Shown here piece after piece: positions 44,510-52,952 of a stretch of DNA of 53,030 nucleotides; positions within the stretch are counted from its first letter, which is position 1; each line of letters opens with the position of its first letter. Location: contig KQ959452.1 of NCBI GenBank assembly GCA_001552765.1, positions 109,972 to 163,001 of the forward strand, given 5' to 3'. The notes under the pieces are model-generated. The model did not search any database. It saw nothing but the letters and a program-made list of their open reading frames with translations, and was not told the origin of the DNA. Made by a program: the position numbers and the translations under genes. This DNA comes from Bacteroidales bacterium KA00344 (GTDB lineage Bacteria; Bacteroidota; Bacteroidia; Bacteroidales; Bacteroidaceae).

Positions 44510-45571
44510 ATGAAGATATTAGTTGTCAATCCCGGCTCTACTTCGACCAAGATAGCTGTCTATAAAGACCGTACCCAAATATACTCCACGAACATTCATC
44601 ACCCCAACGAACAGTTGGCAAGGTTTGACGACGTACACGATCAATATGATTTCCGTCGGGAACTGGTGCTCGAAGAACTGCGCAAAAATGACATTCCGGT
44701 TGCTTTTGACGCAATTATCGGACGGGGAGGCATTGGTAAGCCCGTTTCCGGAGGTGCTTATGACATCAACGAGCAGATGATTCACGACAACCTCACAGGA
44801 CAGTTTCATCACGCGTGCAACCTGGGATGTAAGATTGCCTACGATATTGCCAAGACGATTCCCGGTTGCCGGGCACTTGTTGCGGAGCCGGGTGTGGTGG
44901 ACGAGATGACACCTGTGGCCCATGTTACGGGCCACCCGGAGCTGAAACGTTCGTGCGTTTGGCACGCGCTCAATCATCGCGCCGTAGCCAAACGGTTTGC
45001 CAAGGAGACCGGACGCGCTTATGAAGATCTGAATCTCATTATCTGTCACATGGGAGGTGGCATCTCGATTGCGGCCCACGATCACGGCAGGGCTGTGGAT
45101 GTGAACGATGCCATCAATGGCGAAGGTCCCTTCAGCACGGAGCGTTCGGGGTCGTTTCCGAGTTCGAGGATAGTCAGACTGTGCTTCAGTGGGAAGTACA
45201 CCGAACAGCAGTTGCTGAAGATGATTACCGGGCAGGGAGGTGTGACAGCCCATCTGGGCACGAATGATATGCGGGAAGTAATGCAGCGCATCAAGGAGGG
45301 CGACGATTATGCCCGATTGGTGTTGGAGGGTATGGTCTATAATATTGCCAAATGGATTTGCGCGCTCGGAGCCACATTTTGCGGTCGGGTTGATGCAATT
45401 CTGCTCACGGGCGGAGTGGCACATTCTGAAAAAATTATAAGCATGATACGCCGCAGGGTAGAGTTCCTTGCACCCGTGTATTGTTATCCCGGAGAAAACG
45501 AGCTGGAGGCGTTGGCAGAGTCAGCCCTTGCCGTGTTGCGGGGAGAGATGAAAGCGCAACTATATATATAA
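44510..45571 (+). CDS. buk: Butyrate kinase
   Basis: Acetokinase-family enzyme that transfers phosphate from butyryl phosphate to ADP. 353 residues. The N-terminal ILVVNPGSTSTKIAVY (about 3-18) and DAIIGRGGIGKPVSGGAY, the middle ICHMGGGISIAAHDHGRAVD and DAINGEGPFSTERSG, and the late ILLTGGVAHSEKII are all hallmarks of Buk. Second gene of ptb-buk. Related acyl kinases in this phylum may also use isobutyrate or isovalerate, which would fit amino-acid fermentation. Confidence 0.96.
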   Translation: MKILVVNPGSTSTKIAVYKDRTQIYSTNIHHPNEQLARFDDVHDQYDFRRELVLEELRKNDIPVAFDAIIGRGGIGKPVSGGAYDINEQMIHDNLTGQFHHACNLGCKIAYDIAKTIPGCRALVAEPGVVDEMTPVAHVTGHPELKRSCVWHALNHRAVAKRFAKETGRAYEDLNLIICHMGGGISIAAHDHGRAVDVNDAINGEGPFSTERSGSFPSSRIVRLCFSGKYTEQQLLKMITGQGGVTAHLGTNDMREVMQRIKEGDDYARLVLEGMVYNIAKWICALGATFCGRVDAILLTGGVAHSEKIISMIRRRVEFLAPVYCYPGENELEALAESALAVLRGEMKAQLYI

Positions 45572-45899
45572 GGTGGAAAGAGGATTGGGGCCGTCGGTCT
45601 GTGTGACAGACGGTCTCAAGGCGTGTCGACAACTCCGAGATGAGTTTCGTAGACGGCCGACAGACGCGCCCCTGTATAATCGACGCAAATCTTCAGAGGT
45701 ATCCGGAGCATGGACGACTGTGCGGGTGTCGAGCTGTACCGAAATGCCGATCATGACATGGGCGGATATGAACACAGTGACGCAGTGTACAAAAAATAAT
45801 ACGACAGTAGTTCAAAACGTGTATCGATTTCTTGGAGTAGTACAATAATTTTACTAACTTTGCCTTTGAATGTTAACGTTAGTCATGACACGCTGACAG
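45572..45899. other. Gap after buk
   Basis: 328 bases. A weak hairpin (CCG...TCTGT-GTG-ACAGA-CGG, about 45591-45613) may end the ptb-buk message, and the last 50 bases hold the promoter of the next operon. The 91-codon frame that starts just after buk has no recognisable content and is not called. Confidence 0.5.
45855..45862 (+). promoter_or_regulatory. Promoter -7 element of the kinase-CYTH/dNK operon
   Basis: TAACTTTG, with TTTCTTG ending exactly 20 bp upstream as the -33 element. It is the best-formed promoter in the window, 38 bp before the ATG at 45900. Confidence 0.7.
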
Positions 45900-47003
45900 A
45901 TGAAAGATATAAAAAAAATAGTTCTTACCGGCGGCCCATGTGCGGGAAAGACTACCGCGTTGGTAAAGATCATAGAGCATTTTTCAAGCCTCGGATTCAA
46001 GGTTTTCACTATACCCGAAGTGCCCACGCTCTTTTTACAGTCTGGTATGGACTACCTTACGCCCAATCTTAACTTCTTCTATGAAGGAGAGAAAGCCACA
46101 CTTGAAATCCAGCTTCAGCTTGAAGACAAGTTCATGAAAGTGGCCGAGCAGGTGGAAGAACCTGCTGTAGTGGTGTGCGATCGTGGCTCTATGGATATTT
46201 CGGCTTATCTCAAACCGGAGATGTGGAAAGAGATAACCAGTCGAGTGGGCATTACACCGCAGCAGCTCATCGACCGCTACGATGCAGTGTTACATCTGGT
46301 TTCGGCAGCCGATGGTGCGGAGCAATTCTACACCACGAGCACCAATGCACATCGCCAGGAACAGAAAAGCGAAGAAGGATTGCGCATTGCTCGCGAACTC
46401 GATAAGAAGGTAATCCATGCATGGAGCAGTCACCCACATTTGCGGGTAATCAACAATCACGACGATTTCGACACTAAACTCAACCGTGTGTTGAGGGAAA
46501 TTTCGAACGTGCTCGGCCTTCCTCAGCCCATCACAGAGGAGCGTAAATACATTGTTGAGGTTGTGGGTGAAGTTCCGTCGGCTATCGACAGCGATATTCT
46601 TCAGACCTATCTGGTTTCAGATCCCGATAGTGAAGTGAGGCTGCGTAGGCGTAGTTGGGCCAACGGAAAGCAAGTCAATGTTCACACCATAAAGAAGACT
46701 ATCAACGGAAAGGAGCAGGTGGAGACCGAGCGACAGGTGAGCAATGCACTTTATGAATCGTTGTTGTCGCAGGCCGACCCCTATCGCAGGCCAATCCGAA
46801 AAAAGCGTTGCAGCTTCATCTGGAAAGGACAGTATTTCGAGCTTGACAGTTATCTCGATCAGCTGGAAGGAATGGTTATCCTGGAGACTAAGGGCATTGC
46901 CAGCACCGAAGATGTGAATTTCCCACCGTTTATCAAGGTTGTGAAAGACATCACAGGCAATCGTAACTATTATAATTATAATTTGGCATTGAGAAAAGCA
47001 TAG
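45900..47003 (+). CDS. P-loop kinase / CYTH triphosphatase-fold fusion protein
   Basis: 367 residues with two joined domains. The N-terminal P-loop NTPase/kinase (about 5-205) has Walker A GGPCAGKTT (11-19) and a VVVCDRGSMDISAYL segment (about 90-104), like AAA_28/NadR-type nucleoside or cofactor kinases. The C-terminal CYTH (triphosphate tunnel) domain is about 210-352: ERK at 214-216 (the first Glu of ExExK is Thr212), VRLRRR (246-251), HTIKK (262-266), ETERQV (275-280), FELD (313-316) and ILETK (327-331). CYTH domains bind or hydrolyse triphosphates. It starts an apparent operon with two deoxynucleoside kinases 1 bp downstream, pointing to nucleotide metabolism. The substrate is not known. 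Confidence 0.85.
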   Translation: MKDIKKIVLTGGPCAGKTTALVKIIEHFSSLGFKVFTIPEVPTLFLQSGMDYLTPNLNFFYEGEKATLEIQLQLEDKFMKVAEQVEEPAVVVCDRGSMDISAYLKPEMWKEITSRVGITPQQLIDRYDAVLHLVSAADGAEQFYTTSTNAHRQEQKSEEGLRIARELDKKVIHAWSSHPHLRVINNHDDFDTKLNRVLREISNVLGLPQPITEERKYIVEVVGEVPSAIDSDILQTYLVSDPDSEVRLRRRSWANGKQVNVHTIKKTINGKEQVETERQVSNALYESLLSQADPYRRPIRKKRCSFIWKGQYFELDSYLDQLEGMVILETKGIASTEDVNFPPFIKVVKDITGNRNYYNYNLALRKA

Positions 47004-47004
47004 T

Positions 47005-47652
47005 ATGCACATCGTAATAGCAGGAAATATCGGAAGTGGCAAGACCACGCTTACCAAAATGCTCGTGCGCCATTACGGCTGGGAGCCACGTATGGAGAGC
47101 GTGATAGAGAATCCTTATTTGAAAGACTATTATAGCGACATGGAGCGATGGTCTCTCAATTTAGAGGTGTATTTTCTGAAAGAACGCTTCCGCGATCTCC
47201 TTGACATCGCTAAGGCCAAGACCACTATCGTGCAAGACCGCTCTATCTTTGAGGGCGTGTATATATTTGCAGCCAACAACCATGACATGGGAAACATGAG
47301 CGATCGAGACTTCAATACCTATATGGGATTGTTCGAATCGATGATGATGATCGCCAAGAAACCTGATCTTATGGTGTATTTGCGGTCTTCGGTGCCACAC
47401 TTAGTGGACCACATCCACAAGCGGGGGCGAGACTATGAACAGAATATCCAGCTTGACTATCTGAACAATCTCAACACCCGTTATGAAGACTTTATCAATA
47501 AAAAATATAAAGGACGCGTACTCACCATTGATGCAGACAACCTCGATTTCCTCTATTCGAGAGCCGATTTTGCCTTTATCATTAAGCAGATAGACGCACA
47601 ATTGGCTGACATACGGAACATTGACAATTCGCTGTTTAGCACAGTCCGATAA
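47005..47652 (+). CDS. Deoxynucleoside kinase 1 (dAK/dGK family)
   Basis: 215-residue deoxyribonucleoside kinase that phosphorylates a deoxynucleoside with ATP in salvage. P-loop GNIGSGKT (8-15 by count) with the motif starting at once after the N-terminus, the QDRSIFEG segment (about 77-84) with the Asp-Arg-Ser signature, and the Arg-rich lid region near 145-150 (HKRGRDYEQ). It begins 1 bp after the CYTH fusion gene and is followed 40 bp later by a clear paralogue. In Lactobacillus, tandem genes of this family make a dAK/dGK heterodimer, a useful model here. Confidence 0.92.
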   Translation: MHIVIAGNIGSGKTTLTKMLVRHYGWEPRMESVIENPYLKDYYSDMERWSLNLEVYFLKERFRDLLDIAKAKTTIVQDRSIFEGVYIFAANNHDMGNMSDRDFNTYMGLFESMMMIAKKPDLMVYLRSSVPHLVDHIHKRGRDYEQNIQLDYLNNLNTRYEDFINKKYKGRVLTIDADNLDFLYSRADFAFIIKQIDAQLADIRNIDNSLFSTVR

Positions 47653-47692
47653 CGCTTTTATTACTAATTCTCCATCATCTAACATATCAATT

Positions 47693-48319
47693 ATGCACAT
47701 TGCAATCGCAGGAAACATCGGAAGTGGTAAGACTACACTCACCAAAATGCTGGCCAACCGCTATGGATGGATACCCAGATTCGAGCCGGTAGACAACAAC
47801 CCCTATCTCGACGACTTCTATAAGGACATGAATCGTTGGTCGTTCAATCTACAAGTTTATTTTCTCAACAAGCGTTTCAAAGAGGTAGTGGACATTGCCA
47901 ACAGTCCGGAAACATACATCCAAGACCGTACCATCTTCGAGGATGCACGCATTTTTGCCCCCAATCTTCATGAGCAGGGCTATATGAGCGACCGTGACTT
48001 TGCCAACTACTCAGACTTATTCGACTTGATGATGTCGCTTGTGAGGTTGCCGCAACTGATGATTTATATCCGCTCGTCTATTCCAACCCTTGTGAAACAT
48101 ATCGAAAAGCGAGGACGCTCCTTTGAGCAAAGTATCCGCATTGATTATCTCACAGGACTGCAGAAACGCTACGAAGACTGGATAGCAGACTATAAGGGCG
48201 ATCTCATCATTATCGACGGCGACAATCTCAGTTTTGAGGATACGCCCGAAGACTTCCGTAAGGTGACCGACATGATTGATGCCAGCCTCTACGGACTCTT
48301 CCCTATGGACGACAAATAG
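47693..48319 (+). CDS. Deoxynucleoside kinase 2 (dAK/dGK family)
   Basis: 208 residues from the ATG at 47693, chosen because MHIAIAGNIGSGKTTL then aligns with the start of the paralogue at 47005; the frame is open 24 codons upstream across the end of that gene. The first 60 bp of the two genes are nearly the same at DNA level. The signature is QDRTIFED (Thr in place of Ser), and the lid is EKRGRSFEQ. Differences from its neighbour in the substrate pocket region suggest the two have different base preference or form a heterodimer. Confidence 0.92.
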   Translation: MHIAIAGNIGSGKTTLTKMLANRYGWIPRFEPVDNNPYLDDFYKDMNRWSFNLQVYFLNKRFKEVVDIANSPETYIQDRTIFEDARIFAPNLHEQGYMSDRDFANYSDLFDLMMSLVRLPQLMIYIRSSIPTLVKHIEKRGRSFEQSIRIDYLTGLQKRYEDWIADYKGDLIIIDGDNLSFEDTPEDFRKVTDMIDASLYGLFPMDDK

Positions 48320-48462
48320 GAGTGAAGTAAAGCCTCCCCACAGAAGCCTTTGCTGCTCTCCTGACATGGCATCGGAATATTGTTTCTCTTCTTTCGCCCT
48401 TTTATTGAAGCGTATTGTTAGGACAACAATATTATTATCACAAGACATAAAACACAAGTATC

Positions 48463-49632
48463 ATGACGGAAACAAAGGAAATCAAGACGCCAAGTATCAA
48501 TCTTCTGATGACGGGAAAAGACGCGGGGCGTGACGTGATGGTCATCGGACTGAAAGAAGCCTATCGCGACAAACAGCAATATCAGCGTTCGCTGAAGCGG
48601 GAGTATGCTCAGTGTCATGAGTTAAAACACCCCAACATCTTGGAGATAATCGAAGAAAGAGACGACGATACATACGGACTTTGCCTTGTAATGGAATGGG
48701 AGCCTGCCCGAACATTGACCGAATATATGCAGGAATCTCATAGCGAGGAAGAAAAAAAGAGCATTATCCGTCAGCTTGCCGATGCTTTGAGTTTTCTGCA
48801 TCAGAATGGAAAGGTGCACGGAGCGCTTAATCCCGACTGTATCTTTGTTACTCATCAAGGCGACCGTGTGAAGCTGCTCAACTTCCGCATACGCTATGCC
48901 GACCAGATGCACGAGCCTATTGCTTCCTTGAAATTTCGTGCGCCGGAGGCCAAAGACGGTACGGTGGCACTCGATGCCCGCACAGATGTGTTTTCTTTGG
49001 GAATGATTTTAAAGGAGATGGGTTTTGGGAGTGATTACGAAGAAGTTGTCTCTGTCAGCAGCAACTTTGCCCGAAACGACCGTTATCCGGACGTACAGAC
49101 CTTTCTCGATGCGTTTGAACATCGCCGCTATACACGCAGAAGTAGTGGGAGTGATGGTGGAAACGGAGCTGGCAACAAGCGTGCGGCCATGCTCATCGCA
49201 ACCATTGTGGGGCTTGTTGTGATTGCCGCGCTGTTGTATTTCAACAGAAACAGCGATGCCCCGGAAGCCGAACAGCCTGTCGCTGAAATGGTGGATTCTA
49301 CACAAGCCGATGCCATGCAGGAGAACAATGCAGCCGAACAAACTGATCCATCGGCAGCAAATGAGCAACCGCAGGACACGAATTCAAAATCGGCAACTGT
49401 GAGTGGGCATTATTCGGGCGACCTTGCATTCCTCAACGAATTGGTGCCACAGATGCACATCGACCTTGATAAAATCTATGCTTCGGGTGGTGACAACGCA
49501 GCTATCCATGCTAAAGTGGCAAGGTATTACAGAGGATTGAGAAAGGCTTTGGGCAATAAGACCGATGCCCAGTTTGCTGCTTACGACAAGGAGTTTGCAG
49601 ATTATGTAAACAAGAAAAATGCCGGGCAATAA
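48463..49632 (+). CDS. Membrane-anchored pseudokinase-like protein
   Basis: 389 residues. Residues about 10-220 have the protein-kinase fold: candidate ATP-lysine K31, helix-C Glu47, LVMEWEPARTLTEYM hinge (about 75-89), the APE motif at 160-162 and DVFSLG (175-180). The catalytic loop reads HGALNPDC (119-126), lacking the catalytic Asp (A121) and the metal-binding Asn (C126), and the DFG motif is NFR (140-142). So it is predicted to be catalytically dead. A membrane segment (about 242-260) and a periplasmic, Ala/Glu/Gln-rich C-terminus (about 261-389, helical end) follow. Its stop lies 44 bp before the DUF3943 start. A scaffold or sensor role is inferred. Confidence 0.82.
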   Translation: MTETKEIKTPSINLLMTGKDAGRDVMVIGLKEAYRDKQQYQRSLKREYAQCHELKHPNILEIIEERDDDTYGLCLVMEWEPARTLTEYMQESHSEEEKKSIIRQLADALSFLHQNGKVHGALNPDCIFVTHQGDRVKLLNFRIRYADQMHEPIASLKFRAPEAKDGTVALDARTDVFSLGMILKEMGFGSDYEEVVSVSSNFARNDRYPDVQTFLDAFEHRRYTRRSSGSDGGNGAGNKRAAMLIATIVGLVVIAALLYFNRNSDAPEAEQPVAEMVDSTQADAMQENNAAEQTDPSAANEQPQDTNSKSATVSGHYSGDLAFLNELVPQMHIDLDKIYASGGDNAAIHAKVARYYRGLRKALGNKTDAQFAAYDKEFADYVNKKNAGQ

Positions 49633-49675
49633 TCCTTGTCATTCTAACTTGTCATCCTATTTTTGTTTTTTATCT

Positions 49676-52162
49676 ATGAACTTATCCCGTTTGTTCATCG
49701 TCTTGACCGTTTTGGTCATGCAATATGCCGTTCCCCTCTCGGCTCAAAACAAGCAACCGGAAGGCCGCAGGCTCACAAATATTGCAGTAGGACTCAATCA
49801 GCAGCACGATTCTGCTTTGTATAGCAAGTTCAACATTGGACTTCTGTCTGAGGTAGATACGCTACGGGGTGTACAATTAGGGCTTTTTTATGGTGGAATC
49901 CGTGGCGATGCACGCGGACTCATGTTTGCCGGCGTGACCAATGCAGCCCATGCCATGCAAGGCGTGCAGCTTAGTGGATTCAGCAATTCGGTGTTCACTC
50001 CGATGCGTGGCCTGCAAATTAGTGGGCTTACCAATATCGCAATGGGGGTGAAGAAGGGCGTGCAGTTATCGTTGGCGGCAAACATCAGCTCCGGTTATAT
50101 GCGCGGCATTCAGCTGGCGGCCTACAACTATGCCGACACGCTTAACGGCTCACAGATAGGAGTTTTTAATGCGGCGCTGAGCCATCCTAAGGGTGTTCAG
50201 ATCGGTATAATCAATTATACCAGAGACACCATTGCCAACAAGATAGGATTGATCAACATAAACCCCAAGACGCGCATTGACCTACTCACTTTTGCCGGAA
50301 ACTCTTCCAAGCTGAATGTGGCACTTCGTTTCCGCAACCGCAGCACATACAACATCTTCGGAGTAGGTACACACTATATGGGATTCGACGAAGATTTTTC
50401 CGGCTCTATCTATTATCGCATAGGCCAATATTTCAGGTTGTCACCCCGATGGTCTGTCAGTGGTGACTTGGGTTTTCATCATGTTGAGACGTTTAAGAAA
50501 AACTCCGCCGACGGCCCCAAACGTCTGTATTCCCTGCAGGGACTTCTCAATGTCGATTATCAAATCAGTCCAACAGTGGGAGCCTTTGTGTCTGCCGGCT
50601 ATGGAACGACGCGTTTTTATGGCTCTCACTATAATTACAGAACACGCCCAATCCTACAGGCAGGACTGAGCTTCAGGTATCACCACAACATTCGGAAAGA
50701 GCAGCTGTGGCTGGCAGAGCGCGAGCGCGACATGGAATACCATTTGGCTAAGCTGAGCGAAACTCCCGACAGCCAACTCTATCGTTTTACCGATTCCGAC
50801 TATAGAGAACGACGGTGGTGGCGTGCGGCCGGACTGACAACGGGCATCAATCTTCTGGTGCATGGTTTCGACCGTTTTGTGTTGAACGAAGACTTTGCCA
50901 AGGTGCATTTTAAGGACATTGGACATAACTTCCGCCATGCCTTCGTTTGGGACAACGACCAGTTCTCTACCAATCTTTTCGCGCATCCCTATCATGGCAG
51001 TCTCTACTTCAATGCCGCCCGAAGCAACGGACTCAACTTCTGGCAGAGCACACCCTACGCGCTTGGCGGAAGCTTGATGTGGGAGTTTTTTGGCGAAGTG
51101 GAACCTCCCGCCATCAACGACGTCTTTGCCACTACGTTTGGCGGCATAGCACTCGGAGAAGTAACGCATCGCATTTCTGCCCTGATCCTGAACGACCGCA
51201 GTCGGGGATTTCGCCGCTTCCTGCGCGAGGCGGCAGCAACGCTCGTTGATCCCATGCGCGGACTCACACGTATGATAGACGGCGATGCATGGGATGTTCG
51301 CGAGAACAGATATCTCTATCATGATTTCAGCCGCATTCCCGTTGAGTTCACCATGGCGTTGGGCAGTAGGTATTTGGCCGACGACGGTGCACTCTTTCGT
51401 GGAGAAGGGCAGCCCTATCTCACGTTCAGTCTGGAATATGGAGATGCTTTTGAGGAGGAGAATACAAACCCCTACGACTATTTCACGTTAAACGCCACGT
51501 TCGGCTTTACGGGCAATCAGCCCTTGGTCAATTCCATCCACCTCATGGGCCGCTTATGGAGCAGTGTCGTGTATAGCGGGAAACAGGGGCAGACACTCAT
51601 CGGACTGTTCCAACATTTCAACTATTACGATTCCGAGCCGGTGAAAAACGGCAGCGACATCACACCTTATCGCATTTCGGAGGCGGCTGCTTTCGGACCG
51701 GGCATTATTTGGCAGTTCCCTCATGTTGGCAATCTTTCGCGTCTGGAACATCGCATATTTGCCGACTTGATATTGCTGGGAGGCACCAAAAGCGACTATT
51801 ACAACATCATCAATCGCGACTACAATATGGGGTCGGGATTCAGTTTCAAGTCGAACACGTTGATGCAATTTCCCCATTTGGGACGCTTTGCGCTCAACAT
51901 AGACTATTACAGCATCTTTACGTGGAAAGGCTACGAGGGCAAAGACCTGGCCACAATCGACCCCCTGTATCTCAATGCGCAGGGTGATCGCGGCAATGCT
52001 TCGCTGTTGATCATCAACCCCAACTTCTTGTTTCACTTGAAAAACAACTTCGGTATAGAACTTTCGGCCAACTACTATGTCCGCCACACACGTTACAAAT
52101 ACCACAACAATGTGCGTGCCCGAACGTTCGAAGTAAGGGGCGGACTGGTATATCGTTTCTAA
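49676..52162 (+). CDS. DUF3943 outer-membrane protein with N-terminal GVQL repeats
   Basis: 828 residues from the ATG at 49676 with signal peptide MNLSRLFIVLTVLV...PLSAQ (cut near 24). The N-terminal part (about 30-200) holds a series of about 20-residue repeats around G-V/L-Q-L/I-S-G-x-x-N (RGVQLGLF, QGVQLSGFSN, RGLQISGLTN, KGVQLSLAAN, RGIQLAAYN, KGVQIGIIN). The middle (about 360-560) is the DUF3943 domain with HAFVWDNDQF, FAHPYHGSLYFNAARSNG and EFFGEVEPPAINDV. The C-terminal part is barrel-like strands ending in GGLVYRF. The frame upstream reaches 49619 but lacks a signal. Likely in one operon with the pseudokinase. Function unknown. Confidence 0.88.
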   Translation: MNLSRLFIVLTVLVMQYAVPLSAQNKQPEGRRLTNIAVGLNQQHDSALYSKFNIGLLSEVDTLRGVQLGLFYGGIRGDARGLMFAGVTNAAHAMQGVQLSGFSNSVFTPMRGLQISGLTNIAMGVKKGVQLSLAANISSGYMRGIQLAAYNYADTLNGSQIGVFNAALSHPKGVQIGIINYTRDTIANKIGLININPKTRIDLLTFAGNSSKLNVALRFRNRSTYNIFGVGTHYMGFDEDFSGSIYYRIGQYFRLSPRWSVSGDLGFHHVETFKKNSADGPKRLYSLQGLLNVDYQISPTVGAFVSAGYGTTRFYGSHYNYRTRPILQAGLSFRYHHNIRKEQLWLAERERDMEYHLAKLSETPDSQLYRFTDSDYRERRWWRAAGLTTGINLLVHGFDRFVLNEDFAKVHFKDIGHNFRHAFVWDNDQFSTNLFAHPYHGSLYFNAARSNGLNFWQSTPYALGGSLMWEFFGEVEPPAINDVFATTFGGIALGEVTHRISALILNDRSRGFRRFLREAAATLVDPMRGLTRMIDGDAWDVRENRYLYHDFSRIPVEFTMALGSRYLADDGALFRGEGQPYLTFSLEYGDAFEEENTNPYDYFTLNATFGFTGNQPLVNSIHLMGRLWSSVVYSGKQGQTLIGLFQHFNYYDSEPVKNGSDITPYRISEAAAFGPGIIWQFPHVGNLSRLEHRIFADLILLGGTKSDYYNIINRDYNMGSGFSFKSNTLMQFPHLGRFALNIDYYSIFTWKGYEGKDLATIDPLYLNAQGDRGNASLLIINPNFLFHLKNNFGIELSANYYVRHTRYKYHNNVRARTFEVRGGLVYRF

Positions 52163-52224
52163 AACGATGCAAGGTTTTGCCGTTTGTTTAATTTATAGGG
52201 TGAACCAAACTTGATATTGAAGCA

Positions 52225-52842
52225 ATGAAACAGCAACTCAATTCTTTCTTTCTTCTTACGGCGGCTGTACTGATGTCTGCCTTGTTGTATTCCTGTCAGG
52301 ATGACGATGACCAAAGACCCGTCATCGATCCGAAGATACCATACGTCACTATGTCGGCCGACGGAGTACCCGAAATTTTCAATCCCACACGGATGAGCAG
52401 GGAGCTTTTCAACGCTATCATTGTCGGTCGGGGATGGTATCATGAGGCGTCTCATGAAATCAAACCCGACGGAGCGGTGAATATGACCGACTACTATCAT
52501 AACATGATCGGCATGTCTCCATCGCATTATTATTTTGATGCCGATTCGGTTACGATGTTCAGTTATCATGATTCGCGAGGTTACGTGAATGGGGGATGCG
52601 GCTTCGTGCGCTGTGCATATACCTACAACGAGGCCGATCAGGGCATTTATGTGGAGGGCAGGCGGATATTGCAGATTAAACCCATTAAGACGGAAAACTG
52701 CAACTATCTGATGACCGTCAAATGGACTGCCATGCGCTCAGATGATTCGCGGGTATATACTCTGGATATTCTCAGACGTATGACAGCTAAGGAGTTGGAA
52801 AAGACAAGGCGCACCTACAGCGCCAATTTTACGAAGCGCTGA
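52225..52842 (+). CDS. Lipoprotein of unknown function
   Basis: 205 residues with a lipoprotein signal (MKQQLNSFFLLTAAVLMSALLYSC, lipobox cysteine near residue 24) followed by an acidic QDDDDQRP, which in this phylum can favour surface export of lipoproteins. The mature part is soluble, with a strand-rich region, GRGWYHEASHEI (about 68-79) and paired cysteines in GGCGFVRCAYTY (about 128-139). I do not recognise a family. It lies 62 bp after the DUF3943 gene on the same strand and may share its message. Confidence 0.75.
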   Translation: MKQQLNSFFLLTAAVLMSALLYSCQDDDDQRPVIDPKIPYVTMSADGVPEIFNPTRMSRELFNAIIVGRGWYHEASHEIKPDGAVNMTDYYHNMIGMSPSHYYFDADSVTMFSYHDSRGYVNGGCGFVRCAYTYNEADQGIYVEGRRILQIKPIKTENCNYLMTVKWTAMRSDDSRVYTLDILRRMTAKELEKTRRTYSANFTKR

Positions 52843-52919
52843 GATAAGCAGATGTCTTTTTAGAGGACGCACAGCGGACAAAGGGTGACAGCCTGTTTTA
52901 TCGGTTATTTTTCTTGACT

Positions 52920-52952
52920 GTCTTGCTGACGATTCTGAAACGTCAGCAAGAC
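52920..52952. terminator. Strong hairpin after the lipoprotein gene
   Basis: Perfect 12-bp stem GTCTTGCTGACG/CGTCAGCAAGAC with a 9-base loop, 78 bp after the last stop codon. The following sequence is only weakly T-rich (GGATGGTTTTGTTTC). Likely terminator. The rest of the window to 53030 shows no gene. Confidence 0.6.

Noticed and set aside
45573..45848. 91-codon frame just after buk
   Set aside because: GTG start directly after the buk stop, no recognisable content, ends in the promoter region of the next operon.
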